A DNA stretch of 64,000 nt from Lysobacterales bacterium (GCA_014338185.1 QUBV01000009.1:1-64000); one strand, 5' to 3'. Positions 25,060 through 35,166 are shown, counted from the first letter of the stretch. Translations and numbers: made by a program. The notes: a model not told the origin generated them from the sequence alone.

Positions 25060-26418
25060 TCATCCATGTCGTTGCGAGGCCACCGATTCTACGGCCTGCG
25101 CGAGTTCGCGCGCATAGCGCTGCACCAATGCAGCGTCATCGGCCTCGATGGTGACGCGCACCAGCGGCTCGGTGCCCGACGGCCGCAGCACCACGCGGCC
25201 ATGGCCGCGCAGCGCCTGCTCGATGCGCTCGAGAGCCGCGCGCACCGGCGCCGCGGCGACCACCGCGGCGGCATCCCCCGCGACCGCGACGTTCTCGGTG
25301 TGCTGGGCCACCTTGCTCATGCCGGCCACGGCCAGGTCGAGCGGCTGGTCGGCACGCTGCAGCGCCTCCAGCACCTGCAGCGCGGCCACGATCGCATCGC
25401 CGCTGGTGGTGCGGTCGAGCGTGAGGATGTGGCCCGAGGTCTCGCCGCCGAGCACGCCGCCATGCTGCTTGAGCAGTTGCAGCACGTGGCGGTCGCCCAC
25501 CTTGGCGCGCAGGAACGGCACCCCCAGCCCGGCCATCGCGCGCTCCAGCCCGAAATTGCTCATGAGCGTGCCGACCAGCGGGCCGTGCAGGCGCCCGCAG
25601 GCGTGCCAGTCGCGCGCGAGCAGGTACAGCAGCTGGTCGCCATCGACCAGCGCGCCGTGGCGATCGACCATGACCACGCGATCACCGTCGCCGTCGAAGC
25701 CGATGCCGAGGTCGGCGCCGCGTTCGACCACCGCGCGCATGAGCGCCTGCGGATGGGTCGAGCCGACCTCGCGGTTGATGTTGAGGCCGTCGGGCGCGAC
25801 GCCGATCGCCTCCACCCGCGCACCCAGTTCGCTGAACACCGTGGGCGCCACCTGGTAGGTTGCGCCATGCGCGCAGTCGAGCACGAGCGACAGTCCGCGC
25901 AGGTTGAGCGTGGCCGGCACGGTCGACTTGCAGAACTCGACATAGCGCACCACCGCATCGCGCACGCGCACGACCTTGCCGATCGAAGCCGAAGCCACGG
26001 TGGTGAACGGCGCCTCCAGCTCGGCCTCGATCGCCGCTTCCAGCGCATCGTCGAGCTTCTCGCCCGCGCTGGAGAAAAACTTGATGCCGTTGTCGTGGTG
26101 GCTGTTGTGCGAGGCGCTGATCACGATGCCCGCGCTCGCGCGCAGCGAACGCGTGAAGTAGGCCACCGCAGGCGTGGGCATCGGCCCGAGCAGGCTCACG
26201 CCCGCGCCCGCGGCGACCAGGCCGGCTTCGAGCGCCGACTCGAACATGTAACCCGAGATGCGCGTGTCCTTGCCGATCACCACGTTGGCCGCGCCACCAC
26301 GCGCAGCGAGCACGGCACCGAGCGCGCGGCCGAGGCGCAGCATGAAATCGGCCGTGATCGGCCATTCGCCGACGCGGCCGCGGATGCCGTCGGTACCGAA
26401 GTAGTGCGTTGCGCTCAT
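25060..26418 (-). CDS. glmM: Phosphoglucosamine mutase
   Basis: Converts glucosamine-6-phosphate to glucosamine-1-phosphate for UDP-GlcNAc, peptidoglycan and LPS. The 452 residues follow the four-domain phosphohexomutase plan: YFGTDGIRG at the start, phosphorylated Ser103 in VISASHN, metal loop DGDGDR (about residues 245-250), sugar loop GGETSGH, and the phosphate-binding [11 protein letters not shown] near the end. The ATG at 26418 gives the standard short N-terminus. It is the first gene of a leftward cluster and is separated from dksA by a hairpin. Unlike in many gammaproteobacteria, folP and ftsH are not adjacent. Confidence 0.96.
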   Translation of the reverse strand: MSATHYFGTDGIRGRVGEWPITADFMLRLGRALGAVLAARGGAANVVIGKDTRISGYMFESALEAGLVAAGAGVSLLGPMPTPAVAYFTRSLRASAGIVISASHNSHHDNGIKFFSSAGEKLDDALEAAIEAELEAPFTTVASASIGKVVRVRDAVVRYVEFCKSTVPATLNLRGLSLVLDCAHGATYQVAPTVFSELGARVEAIGVAPDGLNINREVGSTHPQALMRAVVERGADLGIGFDGDGDRVVMVDRHGALVDGDQLLYLLARDWHACGRLHGPLVGTLMSNFGLERAMAGLGVPFLRAKVGDRHVLQLLKQHGGVLGGETSGHILTLDRTTSGDAIVAALQVLEALQRADQPLDLAVAGMSKVAQHTENVAVAGDAAAVVAAAPVRAALERIEQALRGHGRVVLRPSGTEPLVRVTIEADDAALVQRYARELAQAVESVASQRHG

Positions 26419-26531
26419 GCAGCGGACAACCCGTGACTGGCGTCCATCCGGCGCAGGCGATGCGGAGCCGGGTGGATCGTGGTGCGCGGACACCGGCGCG
26501 CGACGCCCGGCATGCGCAGGTGATGGTTCGC

Positions 26532-26555
26532 CGCGGCGGGGTCGCACCCGCCGCG
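26532..26555 (-). terminator. Hairpin after dksA
   Basis: Perfect 9-bp stem CGCGGCGGG/CCCGCCGCG with a six-base loop, four bases past the dksA stop. No T run follows. It probably limits transcription from dksA into glmM. Confidence 0.5.
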
Positions 26556-26559
26556 TGCC

Positions 26560-27504
26560 TCAATCGCCCATCTGCTTCTGGCGATGTTCCCAACGCTCCT
26601 GCGCGTCGAGGCTGAGCGTGGCGATCGGGCGCGCCTCCAGGCGCTCGATGCCGATCTCCTCGTCGGTCTCCTCGCAGAAGCCGTAGCGGCCTTCCTCGAT
26701 GCGCTTGAGCGCCTTGTCGATCTTGGCGATGAGCTTGCGATAGCGGTCGCGCGTGCGCAGTTCGAGCGAGTTCTCGGTCTCGCGCGTGGCGCGTTCGGCC
26801 TCATCGCCCACATCACGCACTTCATCGCGCAGGCTTTCGATGGTCTGGCGGCTTTCCTCGACCAGGCTCTCGCGCCACTGGCTGAGCTTGTTGCGGAAGT
26901 ACTGCAGCTGCGGCGGGCCCATGTACTCTTCCTTGGGCCCGGGCCGGTAGCCCTTGGGCAGGTCGATCGTGGTGGTGGCGGGCAGCGCGTAGCGGCCGTC
27001 CTGCAATGTGATGCCCTCGGCCTCGGCCGAACGCTTGACGGCACGCGCGGTGACGCCTTCGGTATGACTGGTCTTGCCTGTTTTCACGGATGGCTTGCTC
27101 GGCGCCGCGGCAGGCGCGGCGCCCTTGTTCGATGAATGGGTGTGCGCCACGGGCTTGTGCGCGGTGGCCTTGGGCGCCGGCTTGGCGACCGCGCGCGGGC
27201 TGGCCACCGGCTTGCGGGCAACCGCCTTGCCGGCTGCCTTGGTGGTGGCAGCCTTGCTCGCCACCGGCTTCTTCGGCGCCGCCTTGCCCACCGCAGGCTT
27301 CTTCGCCGCAGGCTTCTTCGCCGCGACCTTCTTCGCTGGCGAGGGCTTCGCGACCGGAGACTTGCGCTCGGGTGGCTTGGCCGGCTTCTTCGCCACGGGC
27401 TTCTTCGCCGCGGCGGCCTTCTTGGCTGCGCCGGGTTTGGCCGCCTTCGCCGCCTTGCGCGGCGCGGGTGCTTTCGCCTTGCCTTTCGCCTTGCTTGTCG
27501 CCAT
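26560..27504 (-). CDS. dksA: DksA with a long histone-like N-terminus and one zinc cysteine
   Basis: RNA-polymerase-binding regulator that works with ppGpp to repress rRNA promoters and activate amino-acid genes. Of 314 residues, only the last 145 or so align with classic DksA: the coiled-coil with RDEVRDVGDEAERATRE and the C-terminal globule EIGIERLEARPIATLSLD. Four zinc cysteines are expected, but only one remains (YGFCEETDEE); the others are Thr, Ser and Ala. Zinc-free DksA types are known in Xanthomonads, Pseudomonas DksA2 and Alphaproteobacteria. Residues 1-165 are a Lys/Ala/Pro-rich tail with repeats such as AAKKPAAKKP, like histone H1 or AlgP, and likely bind nucleic acid. It is transcribed divergently from yidD. 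Confidence 0.93.
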   Translation of the reverse strand: MATSKAKGKAKAPAPRKAAKAAKPGAAKKAAAAKKPVAKKPAKPPERKSPVAKPSPAKKVAAKKPAAKKPAVGKAAPKKPVASKAATTKAAGKAVARKPVASPRAVAKPAPKATAHKPVAHTHSSNKGAAPAAAPSKPSVKTGKTSHTEGVTARAVKRSAEAEGITLQDGRYALPATTTIDLPKGYRPGPKEEYMGPPQLQYFRNKLSQWRESLVEESRQTIESLRDEVRDVGDEAERATRETENSLELRTRDRYRKLIAKIDKALKRIEEGRYGFCEETDEEIGIERLEARPIATLSLDAQERWEHRQKQMGD

Positions 27505-27539
27505 GTCCGATGATCGCCTTGTGACTCGAGCGGTCGCGT

Positions 27540-27568
27540 GTTATAGCCTAACTGTCCACCCCCGGCAA
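27540..27568 (-). promoter_or_regulatory. Probable dksA promoter
   Basis: Minus strand: TTGCCG (-35, 27568-27563), 17-base spacer, TATAAC (-10, 27545-27540). The spacing is ideal and both boxes match sigma-70 at four and five positions. The ATG of dksA follows 35 bases after the -10. Confidence 0.6.
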
Positions 27569-27637
27569 CCGCGGCCATCGCGCCCACCCGACGCATGATT
27601 TCGCGGCCAGTCCCTGCCCGCTTGCGCACGCGATCCG

Positions 27638-27904
27638 ATGTCCCGACTGCTTATCCTCCTGCTGCGCGCGTACAAGCGTGCGATCAGTCCGTTGCTGGGC
27701 ACGCGCTGCCGTTTTCATCCCAGCTGCTCGGACTACGCGCGCGTCGCGATCGCGCGCTTCGGCGCCGCGCGCGGCTGCTGGCTCGCCGCATGGCGTATCG
27801 TGCGCTGCCAGCCTTTGTGCACGGGCGGCCTCGACCCGGTACCGGCGACGTTCCGCTGGTTCCCGCGACCCCAACCCCACTCCCACGAGCACCCGCATGA
27901 CTGA
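27638..27904 (+). CDS. yidD: Membrane protein insertion efficiency factor
   Basis: An 88-residue YidD/HCF: short membrane-associated helix ([21 protein letters not shown]) followed by the conserved [11 protein letters not shown] motif, a second Cys pair region and GGLDPVP. YidD aids YidC/Sec-dependent insertion of inner-membrane proteins. It usually lies between rnpA and yidC near the chromosome origin. Here it is beside dksA and overlaps pyrC by eight bases, an unusual location. The His-rich tail (PHSHEHPHD) comes from the overlap region. There is no strong ribosome site in front of the ATG. Confidence 0.92.
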   Translation: MSRLLILLLRAYKRAISPLLGTRCRFHPSCSDYARVAIARFGAARGCWLAAWRIVRCQPLCTGGLDPVPATFRWFPRPQPHSHEHPHD

Positions 27905-29243
27905 CAGCGCGAACCCATGGCTCATCACCAACGCCGAACTGGTCAGCGACGGCCAGCGTCGCCACGCCGACCTGCGCATTCGCGACGGCCGCATCGACTG
28001 CATCGCGCCGCAACTCGCGGCCGGCGCGCACGAGCGGGTGCTGGATGCAGCGGGGCGCTGGCTGCTGCCCGGCATGATCGACGACCAGGTGCATTTGCGC
28101 GAACCCGGGCTCACCCACAAGGCCGACATCGCCAGCGAATCACGCGCCTGTGCCGCCGGCGGCATCACCAGCTTCATGGACATGCCCAACACGCGGCCAC
28201 CCACACTCGATGCCGCCGCGCTCGAAGCCAAATACGCACGCGCCGCCGAAGTGTCGGCGGTGAACTACGCGTTCTACCTCGGCGCGAGCCATGACAACCT
28301 CGCCCAGATCCGCGCGCTCGATCCCGCCAGCGCGCCCGGGATCAAGGTGTTCATGGGGGCCTCCACCGGCAACATGCTGGTCGACGATCCGGCCACGCTC
28401 GATGCGATCTTCCGCGAGACCCCCACGCCGATCATCACCCACTGCGAGGACACGCCGCTCATCCTCGCCAACGAGGCCGCCGCGCGCGAACGCCATGGCG
28501 ACGACATCCCGGTGTCGCAGCATCCGCTGATCCGCTCGCGCGAGGCCTGCCTCAAGTCCACCGAGCTGGCGATCTCGCTGGCGCGCCGGCACGGCACGCG
28601 CCTGCACGTGCTGCACATCTCCACCGCCGAGGAATGCGCGCTGTTCGAACCCGGTCCGCTGCGGCACAAGCGCATCACCGCCGAGACCTGCGTGCATTTC
28701 CTGCACTTCTGCGCCGAGGACTATCCACGCCTGGGCAACCTCATCAAGTGCAATCCCGCAATCAAGGACGCGGCCGACCGCGCCGCGATCACGCGCGCGC
28801 TCGCCGAAGGCCGCATCGACGTGCTCGCCACCGACCACGCGCCGCACCTGGTCAGCGAAAAGTCGGCGCAGTACGCCAAGGCGCCATCGGGCCTGCCGCT
28901 GGTGCAGTTCGCGTTGCAGTGCGCGCTCGAGCGCGTATTCGATGGCCTGCTCACGCTCGAACGCGTGGTCGAGGCCGTCGCGCATGCGCCGGCCACGCTG
29001 TTCGACGTGCATGAACGCGGCTGGCTGCGCGAGGGCTACCACGCCGACCTGGTGCTGGTCGATCCGCAGCGCCCGCAGCTCGTGGCCGCCAGCGACGTGC
29101 TGTCCAAGTGCCGCTGGACACCGTTCGAGGGCCAGCGCTTCCGCTCCAGCATTGCCGCGACCTTCGTCAACGGCCAGCGGGTGTGGGACGGCACGCAGAT
29201 CGATCCGCGCGTGCGCGGCCAGCGCCTGGCGTTCGCGCGCTGA
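27897..29243 (+). CDS. pyrC: Dihydroorotase with Gln at the first zinc-ligand position
   Basis: Cyclises carbamoyl-aspartate to dihydroorotate in pyrimidine synthesis. At 448 residues it is the long class I type. The amidohydrolase metal motif usually reads DxHxH, but here it is DDQVH (Gln64, His66), so the first His ligand is missing. The other active-site parts are present: Lys150 (carbamylated in relatives) in [10 protein letters not shown], His182 in THCED, His240 in HVLHIST and Asp313 in ATDHAPH. I recall this Gln variant from annotated dihydroorotases of Bacteroidetes and Xanthomonads, so it is probably functional. The gene overlaps yidD by eight bases, and its TGA overlaps the ATG of the next gene (TGATG). 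Confidence 0.88.
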   Translation: MTDSANPWLITNAELVSDGQRRHADLRIRDGRIDCIAPQLAAGAHERVLDAAGRWLLPGMIDDQVHLREPGLTHKADIASESRACAAGGITSFMDMPNTRPPTLDAAALEAKYARAAEVSAVNYAFYLGASHDNLAQIRALDPASAPGIKVFMGASTGNMLVDDPATLDAIFRETPTPIITHCEDTPLILANEAAARERHGDDIPVSQHPLIRSREACLKSTELAISLARRHGTRLHVLHISTAEECALFEPGPLRHKRITAETCVHFLHFCAEDYPRLGNLIKCNPAIKDAADRAAITRALAEGRIDVLATDHAPHLVSEKSAQYAKAPSGLPLVQFALQCALERVFDGLLTLERVVEAVAHAPATLFDVHERGWLREGYHADLVLVDPQRPQLVAASDVLSKCRWTPFEGQRFRSSIAATFVNGQRVWDGTQIDPRVRGQRLAFAR

Positions 29244-30118
29244 TGCGGCACCGGTGCCAAGCCGCCGCGGGTTCGCCATGCGCACGGGCTCGCCGCACCC
29301 TCGTGGCGGCGCTGGCGGGCGCCTGCGTGCTGGCCGGCGCGCGTGTGGCGGCCGCGCCCGGACCGTGGCCGGCGCGTGTCGAGCAGGGCTCGCTGGTGCG
29401 CGTGCAGGTGGCGGCGCATTCGCGAGTGCGCTATGGCACGCGCATGTTGCGGGTGGGACCGCGCGGCGAGATCGCGTTCGGCGTGGGTCGTGACCAGCGC
29501 GATCCGCTGCAATTCGAGGTCACCACCGCCACGGGCCACCGCGAGCAGGTCCGCATCGAGGTCACGCCGCGCGACTGGCCGGTCGAGCGCGTGACCGGCG
29601 TGCCGCCCGCGACCGTCGAGCCGCCGCCTGCGATCGCCGAACGCATCCGCCGCGAACAGGCGCGCGTGGCCGCGGCGCGCGAGCGCGACGATGCGCGCGA
29701 GGACTGGGCCGCGGACTTCCGCTGGCCGGTGCGCGGGCGCATCAGCGGGCGGTTCGGCAACCAGCGCGTGTACGTGGTCGACGGCAAGGCGGTCCCCAAA
29801 TCGCCCCACTCGGGCATGGACATCGCGGTGCCCGAGGGCACGCCCGTGCATGCCCCGGCCGGCGGCATCGTGAGCTTTGCCGATCCCGACCTGTACCTTA
29901 CCGGCGGCACCGTGCTCATCGACCACGGCCATGGCGTGAGCTCGAACTTCCTGCACCTGTCGCGCGTCGACGTGGCCGTGGGCCAACGCATCGAGCAGGG
30001 CCAGGTGATCGGCGCCGTGGGCCGTACCGGCCGCGCCAGCGGTCCGCACCTGCACTGGGGACTGAACTGGTTCGAGGTGCGGCTGGATCCCTTGTTGCTG
30101 CTGGAGCCACCGCGCTGA
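29243..30118 (+). CDS. Secreted M23-family metallopeptidase
   Basis: A 291-residue exported LytM-type peptidoglycan endopeptidase. A signal segment with RRTLVAALAGACVLAGARVAAA covers about residues 17-39. A beta-rich N-terminal domain is followed by the catalytic LytM domain at about 165-285. The zinc motif HSGMDIAVPEGTPVHAP gives the His-x3-Asp ligands, and HLHWGL near the C-terminus carries the last His pair. Such enzymes cut cross-links between stem peptides during growth or division, or regulate amidases. The ATG shares one base with the stop of pyrC, so translation is coupled. Its 3' end overlaps the -35 of the next gene. Confidence 0.9.
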   Translation: MRHRCQAAAGSPCARARRTLVAALAGACVLAGARVAAAPGPWPARVEQGSLVRVQVAAHSRVRYGTRMLRVGPRGEIAFGVGRDQRDPLQFEVTTATGHREQVRIEVTPRDWPVERVTGVPPATVEPPPAIAERIRREQARVAAARERDDAREDWAADFRWPVRGRISGRFGNQRVYVVDGKAVPKSPHSGMDIAVPEGTPVHAPAGGIVSFADPDLYLTGGTVLIDHGHGVSSNFLHLSRVDVAVGQRIEQGQVIGAVGRTGRASGPHLHWGLNWFEVRLDPLLLLEPPR

Positions 30119-30144
30119 CCCAGCGCGGGCAGTCGCGCTACAAT
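30115..30144 (+). promoter_or_regulatory. Probable promoter of the metalloprotease gene
   Basis: CTGACC (30115-30120) and TACAAT (30139-30144) with an 18-base spacer. The -35 overlaps the stop codon of the M23 gene. The ATG lies 33 bases after the -10 and is preceded by GGGGGAG. Confidence 0.6.
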
Positions 30145-30176
30145 GCCCGCGCGACTGCAGCCAAAGGGGGAGTGCG

Positions 30177-31514
30177 ATGCACAAGCTCATGTTGCTGATC
30201 CTCGCCGCCTGTGCCGGCCAGGCCATGGCCGCCACCCACGAAATGTCGCTCGCACCGGCCCGGTTCGACGCGCTCGCCACCCTCGCGGTCGATGCCGGTG
30301 TCGAACTCGACGGCTTTCCCGACGCGCAGGGCGTGCGCCACCACCTGCGTCTCAAGCGCATCGACGTGTACGCCGCGGGTGCGCGCCTGCTCGCGGTCGG
30401 TGCCGATGGCGAGCACGAAGTTCCGCGCAGCACGCGCATCCAGCTCATCGGCAGCGACGAGACCGGCGGCATGCGCGTGCACCTGGCCTGGGACCCCGGC
30501 CTGCGCAACCTCGCCGGCTCGGGCTCATCCGCCGCGGGTGCGTTCGTGGTCAGCGCCGCGGGCGAGGCGCCACGCCTGCGCCTGCTGGTGCGGCCGAGCG
30601 AGGACGCGTTGCCCGCGGGCGTCACGCTGCGCACCCTCGGCCTCGACGATGCGCTGCCCACGCCACTGGCCGCCGCGCCGCTGGCGCTGGCGCTGCCGCC
30701 CGTCGGCGTGGCCGCGGCCAGCCGCAGCGCGACCGTCGCGGTCGACGTGGACCAGGAACTGCTGATCAACCGCTTCGGCGGCACCGGCGCGGGCAATGTC
30801 ACTGCGGCCGGCAACTGGATCGCCGATCTGTTCGCCAGCATGAACATCATGTACGAGCGCGACCTCAACGTGACCCTGCTGCAGGGCACGACACTGTTCC
30901 GCACCGCCGGCACCCCGTACACGATCAAGCCCGACCAGGCAGCCGACGGCGCCGACCTCAACGCGTTCGGCAACTACTGGCAGACCCACCACGCCGGCGT
31001 GCAGCGCGCGTTCGCGATGCTGCTGTCGGGACAGATGACGGGCGGCTTCAACGCCTCGGGCATCGCCTGGCTCAATGCGTACTGCAACAACAGCTACAGC
31101 TACAGCGTCAACAAGGTGTTCACCAACGCGGGCGTGCCGGTCAGCGCATCGGCCAACCTCGTGGCGCATGAGCTCGGCCACAATTTCGGCGCGGCCCACA
31201 CCCATTGCTCGAGCGCCGCCAACGGCAGCTCGCCGGTGGCGACCGGCACGATCGACCAGTGCTTCAAGGGCGAGGCCAGCCAGGGGTGCTACGCCGGTTC
31301 GGTGAGTTGCCCGGTGTCGGGACCGGGCGCGCCCAAGGGCACGGTCATGAGCTACTGCCACACGAGCGCGCCCAACGGCGCCGCCTGCGGTGCCAACGTG
31401 GCGCAGTTCCACCCGACCCATGCCACGCAGTTGCAGGCGCTGATCGCGTCACACACGCCCGCCTGCATCGTGCCGGTCAACTCCGACCTGATCTTCCGCA
31501 ACGGCTTTGATTGA
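30177..31514 (+). CDS. Secreted zinc metalloprotease of metzincin type
   Basis: A 445-residue exported protease. Signal peptide MHKLMLLILAACAGQAMA; a propeptide-like region of about 170 residues; then a catalytic domain with HELGHNFGAAH at residues 331-341 (zinc ligands His331, His335, His341; base Glu332). The Met-turn VMSYCH has Met391. Many cysteines around the active site suggest disulfides, as in reprolysin/ADAM-like (M12B) bacterial enzymes. The protein ends in NSDLIFRNGFD, a short tail of the kind seen on many secreted proteins of this bacterial group and related to the DGFE motif inside the protein at 5248-5793. It probably digests external protein. It has its own promoter and a strong 3' hairpin. 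Confidence 0.9.
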   Translation: MHKLMLLILAACAGQAMAATHEMSLAPARFDALATLAVDAGVELDGFPDAQGVRHHLRLKRIDVYAAGARLLAVGADGEHEVPRSTRIQLIGSDETGGMRVHLAWDPGLRNLAGSGSSAAGAFVVSAAGEAPRLRLLVRPSEDALPAGVTLRTLGLDDALPTPLAAAPLALALPPVGVAAASRSATVAVDVDQELLINRFGGTGAGNVTAAGNWIADLFASMNIMYERDLNVTLLQGTTLFRTAGTPYTIKPDQAADGADLNAFGNYWQTHHAGVQRAFAMLLSGQMTGGFNASGIAWLNAYCNNSYSYSVNKVFTNAGVPVSASANLVAHELGHNFGAAHTHCSSAANGSSPVATGTIDQCFKGEASQGCYAGSVSCPVSGPGAPKGTVMSYCHTSAPNGAACGANVAQFHPTHATQLQALIASHTPACIVPVNSDLIFRNGFD

Positions 31515-31520
31515 CGCGCT

Positions 31521-31546
31521 GGCGCGGCGACGGTGGTCGCCGCGCC
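31521..31546. terminator. Perfect 11-bp hairpin after the metalloprotease gene
   Basis: GGCGCGGCGAC and its exact complement with loop GGTG, starting six bases after the stop. It also lies downstream of the convergent M28 gene. No T run follows on either strand. Confidence 0.6.
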
Positions 31547-31629
31547 GCGCGTGGCATGTCCGATTCCACAACATCTGCGGCACGCCGCCCGGCCCGCGAC
31601 TTCGCGCGGTGCGCGGGCGGCGGGCGCGC

Positions 31630-33282
<1,653 letters not shown>

Positions 33283-33367
33283 CGGCGCAAACCTCGGTTG
33301 GGGCGAACCGGATGATGCTAGCAGCAGTGCGCGGCGCTGCCCCATGACGAAAGCTGGGGCTACGGGA

Positions 33368-33634
33368 TCATGGGGTCGTGGGCGTGTCGGCGCCCGCGAG
33401 GTCCTGGAAGTACGGCACCACTTCACCCTTGAGCTTGAGCGTCATCGGCCGCCCGCGGCGATCGCGCGCGCGGCCGGCCGCCACGCGCACCCAGCCTTCG
33501 CTCACGCAGTACTCCTCGATGTTGGTGCGCTCCTGGCCATTGAAGCGGATGCCCACGCCGCGGCCGAGCACGGCCTCGTCGTAATGCGGGCTGCTCGGAT
33601 CGACGCTGAGGCGGTCGGGCGGCGTATCGGACAT
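33368..33634 (-). CDS. DUF3297 family protein
   Basis: An 88-residue cytoplasmic protein of the DUF3297 family, found in many Proteobacteria. It begins MSDTPPDRLSVDPSSPHYDE and contains GVGIRFNG, YCVSEGWVRV and PMTLKLKGEVVPY, the usual conserved blocks. The fold is expected to be a small beta-structure; no function is known. GAGGAAG precedes the ATG, and a TATGCT box lies about 40 bases upstream. It is a single-gene unit between the M28 gene and ybiI. Confidence 0.85.
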   Translation of the reverse strand: MSDTPPDRLSVDPSSPHYDEAVLGRGVGIRFNGQERTNIEEYCVSEGWVRVAAGRARDRRGRPMTLKLKGEVVPYFQDLAGADTPTTP

Positions 33635-33729
33635 GCGGGCTTCCTCGTGACGCGATGGCAAGGTGCTACAGCATACGTGGAGCGCCGTGGCGCTGCCGCC
33701 TCGACGCGGCCGAGGCCGACGCCAAGCGC

Positions 33730-33996
33730 TCAGCGCAACTGGCTGTCCTTGCTGCCACGCCGGTTGTAGCCGGCACTGGCCTTGCCGGCCCGGTCCTGCA
33801 GTTCCTGGCAGGCCACGCACAGGCGCACTCCGGGCACCGCGGCGCGGCGCGCCGCGGGAATCGGCGCATCGCACTCCTCGCAGCGGCTCAGGCTCGGGCC
33901 ACGCCGCAGCCGGCTGCGCGCACGCTGCACCGCGTCCGCCACCGTCGCATCGATCTGGTCCTGCACCGCGCCGTCGCCGGCCCAACCCGTTGCCAT
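33730..33996 (-). CDS. ybiI: DksA/TraR-type C4 zinc-finger protein
   Basis: An 88-residue protein nearly collinear with E. coli YbiI: MATGWAGDGAVQDQID at the start, the four zinc cysteines in CEEC and CVAC around the PIPAARRAAVPGVRL helix, and the terminal YNRRGSKDSQLR. This TraR/DksA-like zinc finger lacks the long coiled-coil of DksA, so it may bind RNA polymerase differently or not at all. Its function is not known. In this window it keeps all four zinc cysteines, whereas the large DksA keeps only one. A TAGGCT box lies about 25 bases upstream of the start. Confidence 0.93.
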   Translation of the reverse strand: MATGWAGDGAVQDQIDATVADAVQRARSRLRRGPSLSRCEECDAPIPAARRAAVPGVRLCVACQELQDRAGKASAGYNRRGSKDSQLR

Positions 33997-34111
33997 GCAT
34001 CCGCTCCAAGGTCCCGCAACCGTGTCCAGCCTACGCCGAACCGCGCTCCCGGTCATGCACGCGCAGGCACCGCCTGCGACGGCGCGACCCGGCCGATTCG
34101 CGGCGCGAGGG

Positions 34112-34139
34112 TTGACACCTGCACGCCACAACGTATGAT
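34112..34139 (+). promoter_or_regulatory. Strong promoter of tRNA-Gly
   Basis: TTGACA (34112-34117) and TATGAT (34134-34139) with a 16-base spacer. It is the best sigma-70 promoter in the window. Transcription should begin near 34146, about five bases before the tRNA. Confidence 0.85.
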
Positions 34140-34150
34140 GCGCGTCCCAC

Positions 34151-34226
<76 letters not shown>

Positions 34227-34234
34227 GGATTCGA

Positions 34235-34265
34235 CGAAACCCCGGCGTGCCGGGGTTTCGTTTTT
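34235..34265 (+). terminator. Intrinsic terminator after tRNA-Gly
   Basis: Perfect stem CGAAACCCCGGC/GCCGGGGTTTCG followed by TTTTT. It is the only classic hairpin-plus-T-run terminator seen in the window. It separates tRNA-Gly from tRNA-Cys and tRNA-Leu. The next 102 bases hold no recognisable promoter, which leaves the expression of the other two tRNAs unexplained. Confidence 0.9.
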
Positions 34266-34367
34266 GCAGGACCTGCAGCGCAGCGCCCCGTGCCTGCGCG
34301 AGGCTGCGCCAGGATGGCGCACGGCAGCGTCTGGTGCAGGGATCGCCGCAATAGCTTGAGTGTCACC

Positions 34368-34441
34368 GGCCTGGTGGCAGAGTGGTCATGCAGCGGACTG
34401 CAAATCCGCGTACGCCGGTTCGATTCCGACCCAGGCCTCCA
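34368..34441 (+). tRNA. tRNA-Cys (anticodon GCA)
   Basis: A 74-base cloverleaf with acceptor GGCCTGG/CCAGGCC, anticodon loop CTGCAAA giving GCA, T loop TTCGATT and encoded CCA. It follows the tRNA-Gly terminator by about 100 bases and precedes tRNA-Leu by 54 bases, the order known from the E. coli glyW-cysT-leuZ cluster. Confidence 0.97.
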
Positions 34442-34495
34442 ACGCTCCGCGCCGGAGCGCACGTTCCCTTCGACGCGACCACGAGCGCGCATCCG

Positions 34496-34582
34496 GCCCG
34501 GGTGGCGAAATCGGTAGACGCAAGGGACTTAAAATCCCTCGACCGCAAGGTCATGCCGGTTCGAGTCCGGCCCCGGGCACCA
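34496..34582 (+). tRNA. tRNA-Leu (anticodon TAA)
   Basis: An 87-base class II tRNA with acceptor GCCCGGG/CCCGGGC, anticodon loop CTTAAAA giving TAA, a long variable arm (CGACCGCAAGGTCATG region), T loop TTCGAGT and encoded CCA. Its 3' end is only 14 bases from the stop of the convergent pgsA gene. Confidence 0.98.
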
Positions 34583-34596
34583 GCACACGACGCACG

Positions 34597-35157
34597 CTAC
34601 TTCTGTTCGCGCAGGATCGGCCATGCCGCAAGCACGTACAGCAGCGCCGACCAGATCGTGAGGATCGCCGCGATCACGAGCAGCACCTCGCCCACGCGGT
34701 ACAGGCGCAGCTCGGCCGAATCATGCTGGTACAACAGCACGATGATGGCGATGATCTGCATCGTGGTCTTCACCTTGCCCAGCAGCGCCACGCGCACGGT
34801 CGCGCGCTGGCCGATCTCGGCCATCCATTCGCGCAGCGCCGAGATGCTGATCTCGCGCCCGACGATCACCGCGCTGGTGATCGCGAGCAGTGGCGTGGGG
34901 TTCTCCTGCACCAGCAGGAACAGCGTCACCGCCACCATGAGCTTGTCGGCGACTGGATCGAGGAACGCACCGAACGCGGAGCCCATGTTGAAGCGGCGCG
35001 CGATCCAGCCATCGGCCCAGTCGGTGACCGCGGCCGCGATGAACACCAGCGCCGCGGCAACATTGGCGCCACGGAACGGCAGGTAGTACACCACCACCAT
35101 CACCGGCAGCAGTGCGATGCGGAACAGCGTCAGCAGGGTCGGGATCGTGATCGTCAT
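34597..35157 (-). CDS. pgsA: CDP-diacylglycerol-glycerol-3-phosphate 3-phosphatidyltransferase
   Basis: Makes phosphatidylglycerol phosphate, the first step towards phosphatidylglycerol and cardiolipin, at the inner membrane. The 186-residue protein has the CDP-alcohol phosphatidyltransferase motif DWADGWIARRFNMGSAFGAF followed by LDPVADK, with all Asp ligands present, and about five hydrophobic segments. It starts nine bases after the uvrC stop, the conserved uvrC-pgsA pairing. In E. coli the glyW-cysT-leuZ tRNAs follow in the same direction. Here the tRNAs are on the other strand and face it. PG made here may supply the PLD-type synthase at 41780-43183. Confidence 0.96.
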   Translation of the reverse strand: MTITIPTLLTLFRIALLPVMVVVYYLPFRGANVAAALVFIAAAVTDWADGWIARRFNMGSAFGAFLDPVADKLMVAVTLFLLVQENPTPLLAITSAVIVGREISISALREWMAEIGQRATVRVALLGKVKTTMQIIAIIVLLYQHDSAELRLYRVGEVLLVIAAILTIWSALLYVLAAWPILREQK

Positions 35158-35166
35158 CGCGGCACA

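Noticed and set aside
25060..26560. glmS-like ribozyme or riboswitch before glmM
   Set aside because: The 141-base gap holds only the dksA hairpin and no known riboswitch pattern.
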